From Guyanagaster necrorhizus (taxonomy: Eukaryota > Basidiomycota > Agaricomycetes > Agaricales > Physalacriaceae), in contig NW_025064905.1 of the NCBI RefSeq assembly GCF_019112545.1, positions 1 through 26,883 on the forward strand: a DNA stretch of 26,883 bases. The letters are read 5' to 3'. Positions 8,421 through 21,563 of the stretch are shown in pieces. The translations under genes and the position numbers were made by a program. How positions within the stretch are numbered: position 1 is the stretch's first letter; each line of letters begins with the position of its first letter. Below the pieces are notes generated by a model that saw nothing but the letters and a program-made list of their open reading frames with translations, had not been told where the DNA came from and searched no databases.

Positions 8421-11400
8421 TTATTCGAGACCAGCATACCTAACGTCTGCATTGGCGTCAAGCCAAGCGAGCCAGTTTTTGAGGTATCGACCACCATGTC
8501 GGACAGTCGAGGAGTCACCAACGACGCACTGAGACATGGGTAATCATTGACAAAGGCACCCAAGAGAATGAACAACGTACAAGGTGCCGTTTTGCTCTCG
8601 TCATCGCGACTACAAACATGTCAAGAAGTTGAACCAAAACGCCGTTAGAGCAACTCACCATTGAGACGCCGCTTCTCCTTTAAGAATCCTACCTCACGCT
8701 GTGCATGAGACGTCAGTAGCCGTGGACAGGGAACGCGTAGTTGACAAACCTTGTCGTTACTCCTTACCAAACTTATAATCACAGCGTCTTTTTCCCTACC
8801 CTGCATGCCATCGACAGTACCTATCTCCAGAACGCTTCCGTATTGAGGTCTCAGCAGAGACGTGAGCAAAGTGACTTGCGCTTGGTATCTGCTCAACTTT
8901 AAATTCGTATCAGTGTAAGGAAAGGAGAACTTACGGTGTGATGACTGCTATCTGGGAAGCGAGGACACCCATACTCGTCTATGTCAAGAGTTAGGCAATA
9001 GAAAGGGATTAGTTGGAAAAGGAGCATACCAACTTATCGATCCATTGCTTTACGACTGTGGCCTCATTCTCATTACACCGAGATCCCTCGTCTCCGTCTC
9101 CCTCGAGCCTCTCAAAGTACTCACATCCAGCCGTGTCGAAGAAGACAACGGGTGTCTCAAGCACCTCTTTCATCGTCTCTTCATCTCCTTCGGCTTGAAC
9201 GACATCGCTCAACAAGTGCGACGCGACAGAGTCGTGTGACTCTAGTTTGGATTCATAAAGTGTTTTGGACGGAAATTCGCAGATCTGGGAGTGCATGCTG
9301 CACAAACAGTCAGGTTGCATGTCAATCAGTCTGGTTGAGGTAGAAGACGTACCGATATTGCACCTGAAGCATTCTTTTAATGCTCGGTCCATACATTTTC
9401 TCTAAACGATCGAATAACGTGGTCTCTAATGTCCGTGGAGGTTTCAGGCTTGGGGGTTTTGATGCATTAGATACAGCCACTGGAGCTTGCATCGGCTCTT
9501 CTTCCGAGTCACTATCAGTCCTTTCCGAATCCGATTCTGCTACTGTCTCAGGCTTAGAATTCTGACCACCCTTGCTTTTTGAGTCTGCTGGTTTCTCCTT
9601 AGAAGGCGGCTGCGCCTTCTTGTTGGTTCTTGTTTTAAAGTCCTTGTTGATCGATAGCACCGTTGGCGGTAGCTGCATTGGATCGCCGGCTAAGATCAGC
9701 TTTTTCGCCTTGAATATGGGGATCCAGCACACCTGAGAAGGCCACACCGTTAATACGCTCCAGTGTAGAAGATGTAAAATGCACTCACAGCTTCTAATGC
9801 TTGCGTTGCCTCGTCAATGATTACCACATCAAAAATATGATTTCGTAATTGTCTACCACCAGATGAATGGCATGTTGCGAGAACGATCTCAAAGAGCGTG
9901 AACAGAAGTGGAACTAACACAAGGGCCTGCCTACCTGTGAGTCGCCTAAGACAGCTTCGACCACGCCCCCTTCACGCTGACGATACCTTGTAGATATTAG
10001 CAGGTGACATTCGAAGATTTGAGGACATCACTTACTCTTTACGCAAAGCCTTCACTTCTTCCCATAGCCTTCTCCGTTCGGCACCTTTAGGACGTTTTCC
10101 CTTGGCACTCTTTCCTTTGCCTGAAAGAATTCCGAGCGTTGCTTCCAGTTCCATTTTCACATCCTTTGCTAATGATGCCTTGTGAATGGTAAATTTGAAA
10201 CTATAGAATGACGGAAACGCCAAACCTGATCCGTCCTGGCCGCCTTCACATCCAATGTAGCATCCAAGACGGAGTCTTGGGCCATAACGCGCGCAGGGTG
10301 GCCGATGCGGGTAACTTTGAGTCTTTTCCCCTTGTCTTCAGCGGGAAGAGCCAGGAGTCTTTCCAGAATGTTATCCACCGATAGGTTAGAGGCACCGCAG
10401 ACCAGTAGTCTGCGAGGTTTCTCGGACGTCGACGACACAGACACGAGTTGTCGGATTATTTCTATTAGGGTATGCGTCTTCCCAGTGCCTTGGACGGGTT
10501 AGAATAAAGGCAATATCAATATTGAGAAAAGGGACCTGGAGGGCCATGAATGCATGCTACCTCTGGGGATTCCAAACAAAATTTGACGGCTTCTTTTTGA
10601 CTTGAATTGAGGCTCTTATCGAAAAATTGTATATCTTCCAGCGGAATCCTTTTGGAGATTGCAGCCAAGCCCATTAAAACTTGGACAAGAGGCGTCAACC
10701 GCGGCACATTCTTGTCATCGGACTATCCCGGTAATAAGCAAAACAGCGATTGCCGTATCTAAGACTGAGGCAAACCTTGGATTCGGTGACTGTCTTTTCG
10801 AGTTGGTCTACGGCTTTATCCATCCTGAAAGAGACGTAAGATTGAAGTAATATCACAGATCGGCATGCAGTACCTATCATAAGTTACACTATTCGCAATT
10901 TTCAAAACGCGACAGCGGTCAGGCAGATCGAGATCGTCTGAAGAATCGGATGGGTCAACAGCGATAATTATTCGCGTGTCTGAGATCTAATCCACGTATA
11001 AGAGGATGCCCATGATAGGTAAGTGAACCAAGTCTTGACCTTATATACGACGCCTTCAACTGGGGAGCTTTGAGGCTCAGAGGAAGCGACAGATTTCTTA
11101 GGCTTTTTCTGAGCTGAGTTGGCTGTAATGTTTTCCTCTATTTGTGTGAGATCTCCTGGTCTTCGCTACTGGTCAGAACCGATCCAAACTTGCAAGCATC
11201 GGAATGATCACCTGAAAGTATGTGGAGGAAAGGTCGGGCTTGTATGGTACGCAGCTGGACGTTCCAATTCGACTAAACTGTGCTTTCACCTCTGTCAGTC
11301 GACCGCAATGTTCCAGGATGAGTGATCTCTACGTTTTACCGCCGAGGCCGATATTTACGGTCACAACCCCCAAGCCGGCAAGAGCTAGACCTTTCTGCTC

Positions 11401-11526
11401 CAAAAGTTTCGGTCCGCAATTGGATCGAAGGAGCGAATTTCTTTGTAGTTCCGCTGAGCGTTCTTGGGCTAGCAAGAGCCGCTGCCTTTCAAAATATGCT
11501 GCCAAGGCTGGCGCGTTGAAGGACAT
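8421..11526 (-). CDS. hcs1: Superfamily 1 DNA/RNA helicase, Hcs1/SMUBP2 (IGHMBP2)-like
   Basis: Seventeen exons on the minus strand: 11526-11333, 11277-11212, 11160-11040, 10986-10874, 10824-10776, 10710-10536, 10488-10226, 10178-10036, 9986-9935, 9887-9789, 9732-9353, 9297-9030, 8978-8935, 8888-8750, 8698-8659, 8609-8581, 8528-8421. They join in frame to 760 residues; introns are 46-65 bp. Motifs in order are Walker A GPPGTGKT (residues 237-244), DEAT (417-420), AGDPMQLPP (440-448), QYRMHSQ (about 550), GTVDGMQGREKD (679-690) and VAMTRAKRHL (about 716-725). This is the UPF1-like 5'-to-3' helicase core. Yeast Hcs1 is associated with DNA polymerase alpha; IGHMBP2 is its animal relative. No R3H or AN1 zinc finger follows the core, so it is closer to Hcs1. 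A Ser/Asp/Glu-rich linker lies between motif III and QYRM. The gene shows no damage and has normal CpG, unlike the repeats that begin about 550 bp upstream. Confidence 0.95.
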
Positions 11527-12829
11527 GGATGATGACGTGGATCACTGAAAGGCACATATAAGTAAAATGGTGTTATATTTATTCCGAATATTACATCGAA
11601 AACAGATGATTTTGGCAAGCAGTAAGGGTGACCCAAAAGCACAGATGATGACTTCCGAGAAAGCGGACAATACTTTGTTCTTGTTTTGTCGCGATGAAAG
11701 TATGGACAAAAAAGGCAATGAATATCTGTCTGACGACAATTGAATCAAAGTTTTGACAAAATCCTAACATGCTATGCATTTTACATAGTCAATGGGTCCA
11801 AGAAAAGTACATCGAAAACTGCTGGTGAGATCTTCCACCAGCCCTCCATCCAGCTTCCATTAATTGACTTTTATGAACAATTTTGCTATATCTTACTGCC
11901 TGAAAAATTGAATATTATACCTCAGAATATTGAATTCTATAACTATTTATTTTTTCCAGCTTTCAGCTTAAAATATCAGAAGATTATTTTAAATATTATT
12001 TTATTATTTATAATTATTGAAATAATATTGAAACTTTCCCAAATATTAAGGTATGCCTCAAGCGGAACCAAGAACATCACATGACAAATATGTTATAAAT
12101 TGTGACATTTTCACAAAGAAACTTATCTACTCCTGCATATGGAAGTAAATGCCAAATCTGGCTCTGAGGGATTGTAGATAATGTTATTTTGCATAAATGC
12201 TCAGGCTTTGATTTCCTGATTTTGAAGCTCAGCAAGATTAGATAGCAAATTTGTGATTTGATGGCAGCAGACAAATTAAGATACAACCACAATGCAACAT
12301 ATTCACATGTTGTATTCAGCTGGAACACATTGTTTGGGCATGCCTCCTATTCCTAGGAAGCTGCATAACCTAGTACAATACTCTGGAGTTTCCTTAAAAT
12401 AAAAGAGATCAAATAAAAATAAAGAAAATATAGAGTCAAAGCTTAAAGTGGAGGTTAAGGCTTAGGGATTTGACCTGTTGTTTCTGCCTAAGTTCCACTG
12501 TAAACTTAATTTTATTGAGCAGTGCTAAGGTTATGTGAAACAGAAATATAGAATGTATCCACCATCATCAAAGAAAGCTGATTTGAAGAAGAATATGTGC
12601 AAGACATTGAAAATAGTTGATATTTCCACAATGTGCCAGTGTGTCATTTTCTTTCTCAAGCAGTTGGTAGCTTATCTTCTGGTAGGTTTTCAGTCCATTC
12701 AATCTGATTCATGAATGCTTATCAGAAGAAATTAAGTGGAAATGAGGCTGCTTAAACAGCAAAGAAGTATAAGGGTCACTAGACTATTCTAGAGCATATT
12801 TTTGAAGAACTGGATAAAACAGAGATTGT
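11527..12829. other. helicase 5' flank passing into CpG-poor AT-rich sequence, no gene assigned
   Basis: The first 200-300 bp should hold the helicase promoter (minus strand). From about 11870 the sequence becomes very AT-rich, and after 12064 CpG disappears. Open frames at 11740-12084 (+) and 12077-12328 (-) are present but lack recognisable domains. This stretch is probably an old unidentified repeat flanking the family A LTR. Confidence 0.5.
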
Positions 12830-13280
12830 TGTTATGATTTTCCTTTTATTTCCTTATCTTATCTTGTCTTATCAGAGCATCTATCTGATCTTAGGTGCTT
12901 AGTGATCATGGGCCAGTTACTATGACTATACTAGACAATTCATGCTATTATACTATAGCATATGCTAGATGCCTCATCAACAGACAAAAACTATTGTTTC
13001 ATGCATGACAACCATACTCTATAGTATCATGTCACAGGAGGACACAATAAGTAGAGCTATATTTATCACTCTCAAAAACATATATAGATAGTGTAGCTCT
13101 CACTGTAGTAGACCAGCTTTGAGCTAAAGTTTATTCATACTACTCCACCTCTTGAGTCTACTTGTAAATGCTTTGATCTCATCCATCAAACATATTCCAG
13201 TAGACTCTAGCATGACTGTATGAATATGATACAGCACTAGTTTATCACATGTTTAGTCTACATAACAAACAGGTTTAACA
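12830..13280 (+). repeat. family A Ty3 LTR, plus orientation (5' LTR)
   Basis: The repeat starts TGTTATGATTTTCC and ends AGGTTTAACA (451 bp, TGTTA/TAACA termini). It matches, in reverse complement, the LTRs at 15910, 17231 and 22604; for example it shares CAGCTTTGAGCTAAAGTTTA and ATGATACAGCAC. A TATATAGATAG box lies near 13081. It is followed by gag in the same orientation, so it is the 5' LTR of that copy. There is no CpG. Confidence 0.85.
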
Positions 13281-15909
13281 ATTAGCTTAAAGCTTCAACC
13301 TTCTCTTTTCTTATGCAATCATCTTGTGAAGGAAACTGAATGCAAACAAGCTCCAATCTCACCACTGACTTCTTTAAGCTCTTAAATGCTATTATTAGCA
13401 TCTTACTCATGCTGTTTATCCTAATCCTCCTCTGCTGCAGAAACCAGTTTATTGGTATCTGGATTATCTGCTACTACACCTATTTACACAATCTTGCTTA
13501 TATTCACTCTTGACAGAATGACTCTCCTGTTCTTCTCCTCTATGAAGTCTCAACAGATTCTCTCAGAAATCCTAAAATCTCCACAAACCTCATATCTGAA
13601 GATGTCCTCAGAGATGACTTTCAAGAAACTACTTCAAAAATATTAAATGAGTCAAAAATCCTCAGAAACTACCAGCCATGATATAATAAGTATCACAATA
13701 TCAGAACTCTCACAAGAGACCTCCCTTCAGACTTCTGGATCACTCTGACTCTCAGCCCTACCACTGCCTCTTCTGAGCCCAGCCCTGAAGACTGCACTCA
13801 GGACTTTATTGACACCAACTGATGGGCCACTGCTGCTACCATCTATTTTAACTATGGGACTCCCACTGGAACCTCTGAACTCTTATGCTCTAACTCTCCC
13901 AATACTCTCTTCTCAGGGAAAGGCTCCTCCAGCATTTCTTCTCTCAGACCTCCTGAGCCTGCCAGGTTCTGCTAAGCCTATCCTATCAATATCAACACAA
14001 TTCTTAGCAATGGAAACTTTATTTTACTCTAAAGCATAGAGTTTCTCCATATTCTCAGAAGGCATTTCTTTGACATGGAGGAAGCAGCAGATGCTAAAAA
14101 AGCAGCCAGACTCTCCATCTGATGATCTGGCCCTCCTATCTCTCTAAGAGGACTCTCTAGTGATGATAAGAGCTCCAACAGCAGCTTTCTCTCCATCTGT
14201 ATTGTCTAGAACTCTCAAGAAAGAGATGGACAGGACATAGGATGAAGAGCATATCTGAGAAGATATTCAGTGAATATTTAAAGAAGAGTTCAGAGAGATA
14301 TATCATGAGTGAGTATGTGCAATTCCCATGGATATTGCCTGGAGGGTGACTCTATTAGAGAAAGAATATTTAATAGCAGGAACCAAAGAGAAGGTGGACA
14401 TTTTACAGTATTATATGACTGAACAAGTGATTTACATATTTAATGACTGATACTCCATCAACATAAAGGCCAACCTACTACCAGATCAAATCTGATTCAA
14501 CATCCAACCAATGCCACACATGCTACCTATACCACTAAAACAAGCTGTGTATATGATACTTTTAGTCTGGTCAGTAGCATGAACCATATTCCCAAACTGT
14601 CTGACTCTATCACCTACTTTATGCCAATGATATTCATGGCTGAATGCACAAGAAAGCCATCTCTTTGCTGGACAGAATGATCCTTCTGACCCCACTGTGA
14701 GACTCAGCAGAGAGAAGAACTCTGTTTCCACTGACAGAAATGAGAAAGACTAGAATGATCTTAAGGCCAGTAACTTCAAAATTATCAATGGGAAAATCAA
14801 AAGGAAAAGAGAAACAGGAGCAGGCAGTCCTATTGCTGATGATCACTTTTTGCATTCCTTGTCAGAACCACTAGTCTTCTAGCAATACTCCCTCTTTGAC
14901 AAATACCTTAACCTAATAGCTGCCCTTGCTATTAATGCCTCTCTAATCCAATGTAAGCCAGAACTCATAAGAAAACCATGATCCTTCAAGAGAGCCTCCA
15001 ATAACATCAACAGATTTCTAGTAGACTACAAAATATACTTTGAAGTCTATGCAGTCTACTTAACTGCCAACATGTATTGAGTCACTTGCTACCTTCTATT
15101 TTGAAGACAAAGTAAAAGAATAGTAGATGATAACTCTTACCAACTTATATTCTGCTATTAGAAAGCATTATTGATTGTCATCCTGGAAGAACTTCAAAGA
15201 GACCATCTGAGAGAAGTTCACAGATTCAGCTGTCCAGGATATATATACAGTCAAGATATACAAACTACAAATAGGTGACAAAATGACCAATGAATACTTT
15301 TACAAGCTGGAATGACTAGCTTGACTGGCCAATCTTCATCATGATATAACCAAAACAGATCACATAGTGGAAGTGTTAAAGATTAGAGTCCCACTGTTAT
15401 AGACTAAGACTATTTCAGACATTAGTATCAACATGCCTAAAAGATATAATATCTGGAAGGAGCATATCATGATAATAAACTGAAAACAATAACAACAGAA
15501 GATAACTGGTGCCATGCATCAGAACTATGATAAGAAGAGATATCAGAGGTTGATGAGCAAGAGTATGCCCAGACAGTCAAAGAGAGTAATATCCAGCACC
15601 ACTGGCAAGAAAAAAACTTTGATTAGCATCACATATACAGAGCAAGAAAAGCCTATGGATATTGACCAACTAAAGAAGAAAGAGAAGTGCTTCAATTGCA
15701 GAAAGAAAGACCATCTGTTGAAGAACTGCCTGAAGAAGAAATAGACTCATGAAAAAATATGGGCACAGATCACAGAGTTGCAGAAAGAGACTGATGCTGC
15801 TGAAGAAAATAGCAAAGACATGAAGATAGAGAAGATAAAAGATAAGGCTGACAAGTGAATAATTCTGCTTGATCAGCCAAAGAACTTAATTGTATATCAT
15901 CAATAGCTA
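13281..15909 (+). mobile_element. family A Ty3 leader and gag, decayed, plus orientation
   Basis: The interior after the 5' LTR begins ATTAGCTTAAAGC, and the same leader recurs at 22484. A gag-like region follows with many in-frame stops. Recognisable parts are a capsid-type stretch at about 15000-15480 (IYKLQIGDKMTNEYFYKLE, DITKTDHIVEVLKI) and an open frame at 15514-15744 ending in a CCHC zinc knuckle, CFNCRKKDHLLKNC, preceded by MDIDQL. The knuckle has the proper CX2CX4HX4C spacing. Homology to the minus-strand copy at 20900-21560 supports the assignment. The element is cut at about 15910 by an oppositely oriented LTR, and no pol of this copy was found in the window. CpG is absent throughout. 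Confidence 0.8.
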
Positions 15910-16388
15910 TATTAGATCCACTTGGTATGTGATCAAAACACATGATAAACTAGTGCTGTATCAAGTTCATACAGTCATGCTAAAGTCCACTAATTGTGTA
16001 GTCTGACTGAGTGCACCAAAGCTATTTACAGATTAGGCTCAAGAGAAGGAGAATGATATGAATAAACTTTAGCTTGAAGCTGGAGTACTACAGTGAGAGC
16101 TATTCTACTTATATATGTTTTTATGAAATATAAATATAGTTTTCTATTTGTTAAGCATTTCTACACTATAGTGTCATAGTTGTCTGATTGTTGAGAGCAA
16201 GACAATAAGGTAGTGTCTATTGACAAGGCATCTATTGCATATCAAAGAATAATAGTAAAAGCTGCCTATTATAGTTAAATAATTGTTTTATAATAAATAA
16301 GCACTTTAAATCAGATAGGCACTCTGATAAGATAAGAAAAAATAAAATAAGTGAAGAAAATATAAGATAAGCAGAAAAAATCATAATA
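15910..16388 (-). repeat. family A Ty3 LTR, minus orientation (3' LTR of the minus copy)
   Basis: On the plus strand it starts TATTAGATCCACTTGG and ends AAAAAATCATAATA (479 bp). Compared with other copies, the expected TGTTA...TAACA ends have both changed by a G-to-A or C-to-T transition. It is followed on the plus side by a degenerate polypurine tract (16389-16405, minus reading TCTTAACAAAAGAGTGA) and then by integrase sequence on the minus strand, so it is the 3' LTR of that element. Confidence 0.8.
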
Positions 16389-19300
16389 TCACTCTTTTGT
16401 TAAGACTATCATCTTAATGGTCCAGTTAAGAGAGAGTTTATAGTTATAAATAGCTACATCAGCATTTATATTTCATTCACTGATCCACTGATTGGACTCT
16501 GGACTATATCCCTTCCATTTGATGAGATATTCAATAACAGAATTGAGGCTATGACTCTGATGATCATAGGTTTTTCAGATGTGATAGTTGAGGATTTGCT
16601 TGATCTTATAATGTTCTTCATCTTTGATTAGGTCAGATTTAGGAGGAGAGGAAACTTTCTGATTAAGAAAGATGGATGGTATATATGGAGAGAGAAGAGA
16701 TTTGTTAAACATTGAGTGGATCTTTCATATGACTGGTAATCTAAGCTGGTAAGCTGAGGCATTGACCTTCTTCATAATGAGAAAGTTGGTTGTGTCTAGT
16801 CAGACATAATCATTAACATTTTACTGGACAGTGGGGTGGCAGAACTTGTCATACTGATGTTTTATTGCAGTGACAGCCTTTTTAAGAGTGGATTTTATTT
16901 TATCATGGATCTTAAACATCTGATTCATGAATGAGATTAAGGCAGAAGTTGTAGTATATTAGCAAGTTGAGCTAGTGATGTAAGAGTGATGCCTGTAATT
17001 GATGAAGAATGAGGTTTTGCTAGTTGCTGAATAAATTCAGTTATTGTGCTGGAAGACTGCAAGCAGAAGCCAGTCTGCCCAATCATCCTGTCAATAATTA
17101 ATGAATATATAGAGATACTTCTTGATCTTCTGATTGACTCATTCTGTCTGCCTATCTGTCTGCAGATGATAAGTAGTTGAGACATTGCTTTTGATCTGCA
17201 GCAAGTGATACAAGTCTATTATGAACTTAGTGTTAAGCTCAAGTGACATATAACCAAAACACATGATAAATAGGCACTGTATCATATTTGTACAGTCACA
17301 TCTAAGTTCACTAGTGTATGCTTATGTGGCATTGTATTTCAAGGCTATTACAAAAGGCTTAAGATAGAATAGTAAGAAATAAACTTTAGCTCAAAGCTGA
17401 AGATACTACAGTGAGAGCTATTCTACTTATATACTATTCAAGTCTAAGTTAAATATATCTCTACTAATTATATGTTTCTATGCTATGATACTCTTTGTCT
17501 TTGAGCATCATTACTGTCTATAAAAGAGTATTGTCTATTGTCAAGCATTGTCATCACATTGGAGGACAATGACAGACTTGGTCTATTATGATGACTAAGC
17601 CTTTTCCATGATCCTAAGTGCTCATCTTTAAGTGCTCTGACTAAGCATAAATAAGGGTCAAAATGAGAATAAAGGTTAAGAATCATGAAAAATTGTAACA
17701 CTTAGAGACAAACTGCAGTCCTCAGTCTGAAATTACTATCTGCAGCATACTATATTTGGTATACACCTCATCTCATAAGATCTTTGCTCACTCTTCTGAT
17801 AACAATTCTGTCAAGCATATAATCAGAATAATTGCCTTCGAGAAGTAATTAATTATAATGATGATGGTATTATAATCTTAGCACTTAGGCAGTCCAGTGA
17901 CTATATCTATAAAGATATGCATTCATAGTATACTTGGTACCTTATTCAGATAGAGGGGGACTGCCTTCACTTGAGTGCTTGATTTGGTGCATTGGCAGAT
18001 TTCACAAGCTTTGACATACTTCTTTACATCTGTTTTCAGCTTCAGCCATCAGTATTCTTATAATACTAACTCTGCAGTCTTTGCAATCTCTGAATGTCCT
18101 ACAGTGATATGATCATGTGACTGGATAATAATCTTCTCTTGTAATGCATAGTCTCAGAGTATGTAGATCTGACTATTATAGAAGATCAGATCTCCTTCTT
18201 TTATCATTCTTTGGTCATAGTTAATAGAAGAGGCTATCTTCTGGTCTCATAGTTTGGTTCATCAGATAGCACTTTTGATATGCTCATGTGCTTCCTCCTC
18301 TATCAGCATAATTATCACTCTAAAGTGCTCTGCTTTGAGCACTATCATTTTCCTATTGTTGTTCTTTCTCTGATTGTGGTCTGCATATCTACTAAGCAGG
18401 TCTGCCTTTTTATTTGTAGTCTCTGTCTTATATTAGAGAAGAAAGTCATATTTCATTAGCTCTGTAACTCAGCAGGCCTGTCACTGGTTCAACTTCTGTG
18501 AGAGTCAGAAGTACTGGAGGTTTTGATGGTTGATTCAAATCTTGAACTTCTGAGTCATGCCTATCAGATAATGCCTTCACTTGACCAAGGCAAGCATGAT
18601 CACAAGGAGTTTATTGTCATAGATCTTATAGTTTCTCTCTATGATCATGAGGGTCTTGAAGAGGAATGTGACTGACTGCCATTTACTCTCTTGCTCCTAT
18701 GAGAGCATGACTCTGATCACTCTGTTGCTTGAATTGGCCTTCATCCAGAACTTTCTCTCCCTTGTCAGGATGGCTAGTATCACATCCTCTGCTAGCTGCT
18801 TCTTCAACTGCTGGAAGGCATCTTCTTGCACTATTCTCTAAGTCTAAGGTATTTTCTGTCAGTTGTATCATAAGTCAGATGATATAGCTGTAGTCTTTGA
18901 TGAACTGCTGGTAGAAGTTTGTGAACCCTAGAAATGATTGAAGTTCCTTCTTCTTAGCCAGAGTTAGCCACTTTATTATGCCTTGGATCTTGATCAGATC
19001 CATGCAAATACTTCCTTTGCTGATGATGACTCCTAGATACTTCATCTCCAACATCTCAAATTTACACTTTTCTGCCTTGAAGAACAGCTTGTGCTTTCTC
19101 ATCAATGCAAGGACCTGTTAAACAAGGTGGCAATGCTCCTCTTTGTCTCTGGATATGATCAGCATGTCATTAAGATAGATGGTGACCTTCTTAGTGACAA
19201 TAAGATTCTTAAAGATATTGTTTATCATCCACTGGAAGGTCATAGGTGAGTTGATGAGCCTAAAAAACATTACCATCAGCTCAAAGAGCTCTCTGTTAGT

Positions 19301-21563
19301 CTGAAAGACAGCCCTCCACTCATCTCTCTCTTTTATCCATAGATTATTTTATCTCTAGCATATGTCAAACTTGGTATAATGCCAAGCACCACATAGTTTG
19401 TCTATCAGTTTTGAGATCAGCAGCAAGAGATAACAGTTCTTGATCATCATCTCATTAAGCTTTCAGTAATCTTGAACTGGTCACAACTTGCCATTCTTTT
19501 TCTTCACAAAGAAGAATGAAGAAGCCATCAGTGATTTGAAGAGTTGAATGTGTCTGCTGGATAAGTTTTTGTCTAGAAACTTATCAAGTTCCTGTTATTC
19601 TTGATGCTCAAGAGAGTATATCTTACAGTCAAGGTTGGCATTGGCATTGAGAATCAACTTGATCACATGATTCCAGAGCTTAGAGTCTGAAAGCTCATCA
19701 AATTTTTCCTTGTTGAAAAGATCTCAAAAGTCCCATGCCTATTCTGGCACTATCTCTTCAAAGGTTTTGGCTTCTTTTCTCTTATTGGCTTTTACTGCCA
19801 GATCATTTGCATGATGTATAGTTCAGACATGAATGGCCTGCTTCATATCAACAGTGAGAATGGTTTCTCTCTCCTCTATTTCTTTATTCCATCTGTCTTC
19901 TTTGTCTTTGTCTGGCAGCACAAAAGATGTCTTTCAGCAGTAGCATCATATAAAAGTGATTTGGCCTGTTTTTCAGTTAATGAGCAGGTTGTGCTGGATT
20001 AACCAGTCATAGCCAAGAAAAATCTCCTTTGATCCTAAATCAATAACTGCTAGGTTGATGTGTTTGGTGTGGTTTCTAATCATCATTCACAGTTCAATGA
20101 ATTCTATGATTGATCCAGTCTGGTTTCAAGTTCAGTTGGTATTATATGCTGAAATGGAGGCCACAGTAGCTCTAGTGAAGAGATGGTGCTTAATGATAAA
20201 AGCATGGTTGATTGAACTTCTGGTGCACTCATTGTTGATCAGAGCAGACACTGTATGCATGGTTTGATTGGTTAGCATCTTGATCTGAACTTTGATGATA
20301 AGATTCTTGCCAGTCATCTTTTGTCACTGAATATACCTCCAGGGTTTTCTAAGCTCATCTAGCCATTTCAGCACTTGGTTTCTTTTTGTCTTCTGTATTC
20401 CTTCTATCGTCTCATTGATCACCTTTTCTGCTCATACTTTATATACCCAATTCTTGAATATTGCCTTTTCTTTTTTCTTTGACTCAGTATTGCAGATAGC
20501 ATGCCAGGTCTATTCAGTGTCAAATGGTTTAAACTATTTAGTGGAGGTCTCTCTCTCTGTTCAGCCTGCAGGTGCTTGAGTCTTTTTCTTGGGTGATTTC
20601 TTTGGTGTGTTTAGGATAACAGAAGCAGGTATATTTGAATGCACATGTAAATATATAGTACCTACAGAGCTATCATAAGTCTGACCAGCAGTATCTGGAG
20701 ACACATCATTAAGTTCTTTGGCTGACCAAATGGAATTGCTCACTTATTGGCTTTATCTTTTACCTCTTCAACCTTTATGTCTTTCTCATTCTCTTTTATG
20801 GCATCTGCTTTCTTCTGCAGTTCTGCAATCTGCACTCTGATCTCTTCTCATGTACATTTCTTCTTTGGACAGTTCTTTGATGTGTGGTCTTTCTCACTAT
20901 AGTTGAAGCACTTACTCTTCTTCTTCAGCCTATCAATATCTATCAGTTTCTTCAATCCAGTGTAGACAATGCTGAAGATGGTCTTCTTTTTATCAAAAGC
21001 AGAGTTTATGCCTGTCTTAGGTGATGTCTGCTATCTAGCCTCCTTGCTGCTGCCTCTTGGCTTCCTGTCACTGTTCTGATGAAAGGTGCTTACCACCTTC
21101 TGCCACTGTCATTCTCAGTTCATAATCAAAATTCTCTTCTTCTACTCCTTATACTCTTTCAACATGTTAATAGTAATGTTAAAAATGATCTTGGTGTAAG
21201 AAGGAGAGATCTCAATCTTCAGAGTCTTGAAGAGATGTCTGATTTTAGAAAAGCCATCACAGAGTCCAGTGAGCTTGACAAGTCATTTTAGCTCACTGAA
21301 GTGCTTGCTGACTATCTTATCACTTATGCAGAGCTTTTTCATCTTGTTCTTATAGATGTTCTGTATTATGAGATCAGTAAATTTATTCTGTATAGCTTCT
21401 TTAAAGTTGGCTCAAGATAGCAGATAATAATACTCTCTGGTTGTAGAATACAGGTCTATCAGTTTTATTGTCTATCACTCTTTCATCTTATCCTCAAAGT
21501 ATGAGGCTGTGAAGACAACTTTGTATATGTTAGCAGTGAGATAAGTAGTGTAGGCTTGAAAGT
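16389..21563 (-). mobile_element. family A Ty3/chromovirus body (gag to integrase), decayed, minus orientation
   Basis: Reading the minus strand from high to low coordinates: gag with a knuckle CFNYSEKDHTSKNC (20869-20910; second Cys changed to Tyr), a protease region not clearly resolved, and reverse transcriptase with MTFQWMINNIF and YLND at 19166-19177 in place of YLDD. RT/RNase H connection sequence follows at 19105-18875 (KAEKCKFEMLEMKYLGVIIS, ELQSFLGFTNFYQQFI), then integrase around 17770-16940 (GLQFVSKFI...YHLQTDRQNE). A C-terminal chromodomain YLIKWKGYSPESNQWI ends near 16483. Frames are broken by many stops, and catalytic or metal-binding residues are lost. A solo LTR interrupts integrase at 17231-17700. 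The gag end is cut at 21563 by a plus-oriented LTR. Confidence 0.85.
17231..17700 (-). repeat. solo family A LTR with target-site duplication
   Basis: A 470-bp LTR with TGTTA...GTAACA ends is flanked on both sides by CTTAG (17226-17230 and 17701-17705), a 5-bp target duplication. No element interior is attached. Removing the LTR and one CTTAG restores continuous integrase reading, from GLQFVSKFI on one side to IDLYHLLQIKSN on the other. It therefore inserted into an existing copy and later lost its interior by LTR-LTR recombination. Confidence 0.9.

Noticed and set aside
8357..8575. Minus-strand open frame of 72 codons
   Set aside because: It reads through the last helicase intron and exon in the wrong frame. 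The correct frame of exon 17 gives CVVGDSSTVRHGG and ends at 8421.
11222..11548. Plus-strand open frame of 108 codons upstream of the helicase
   Set aside because: It is antisense to helicase exons 1 and 2, whose conserved protein and splice sites explain the sequence.
11740..12084. AT-rich open frame of 114 codons
   Set aside because: Strong AT bias yields Ile/Leu/Phe-rich translation in every frame. No domain or homologue is recognisable, so I do not call a gene.
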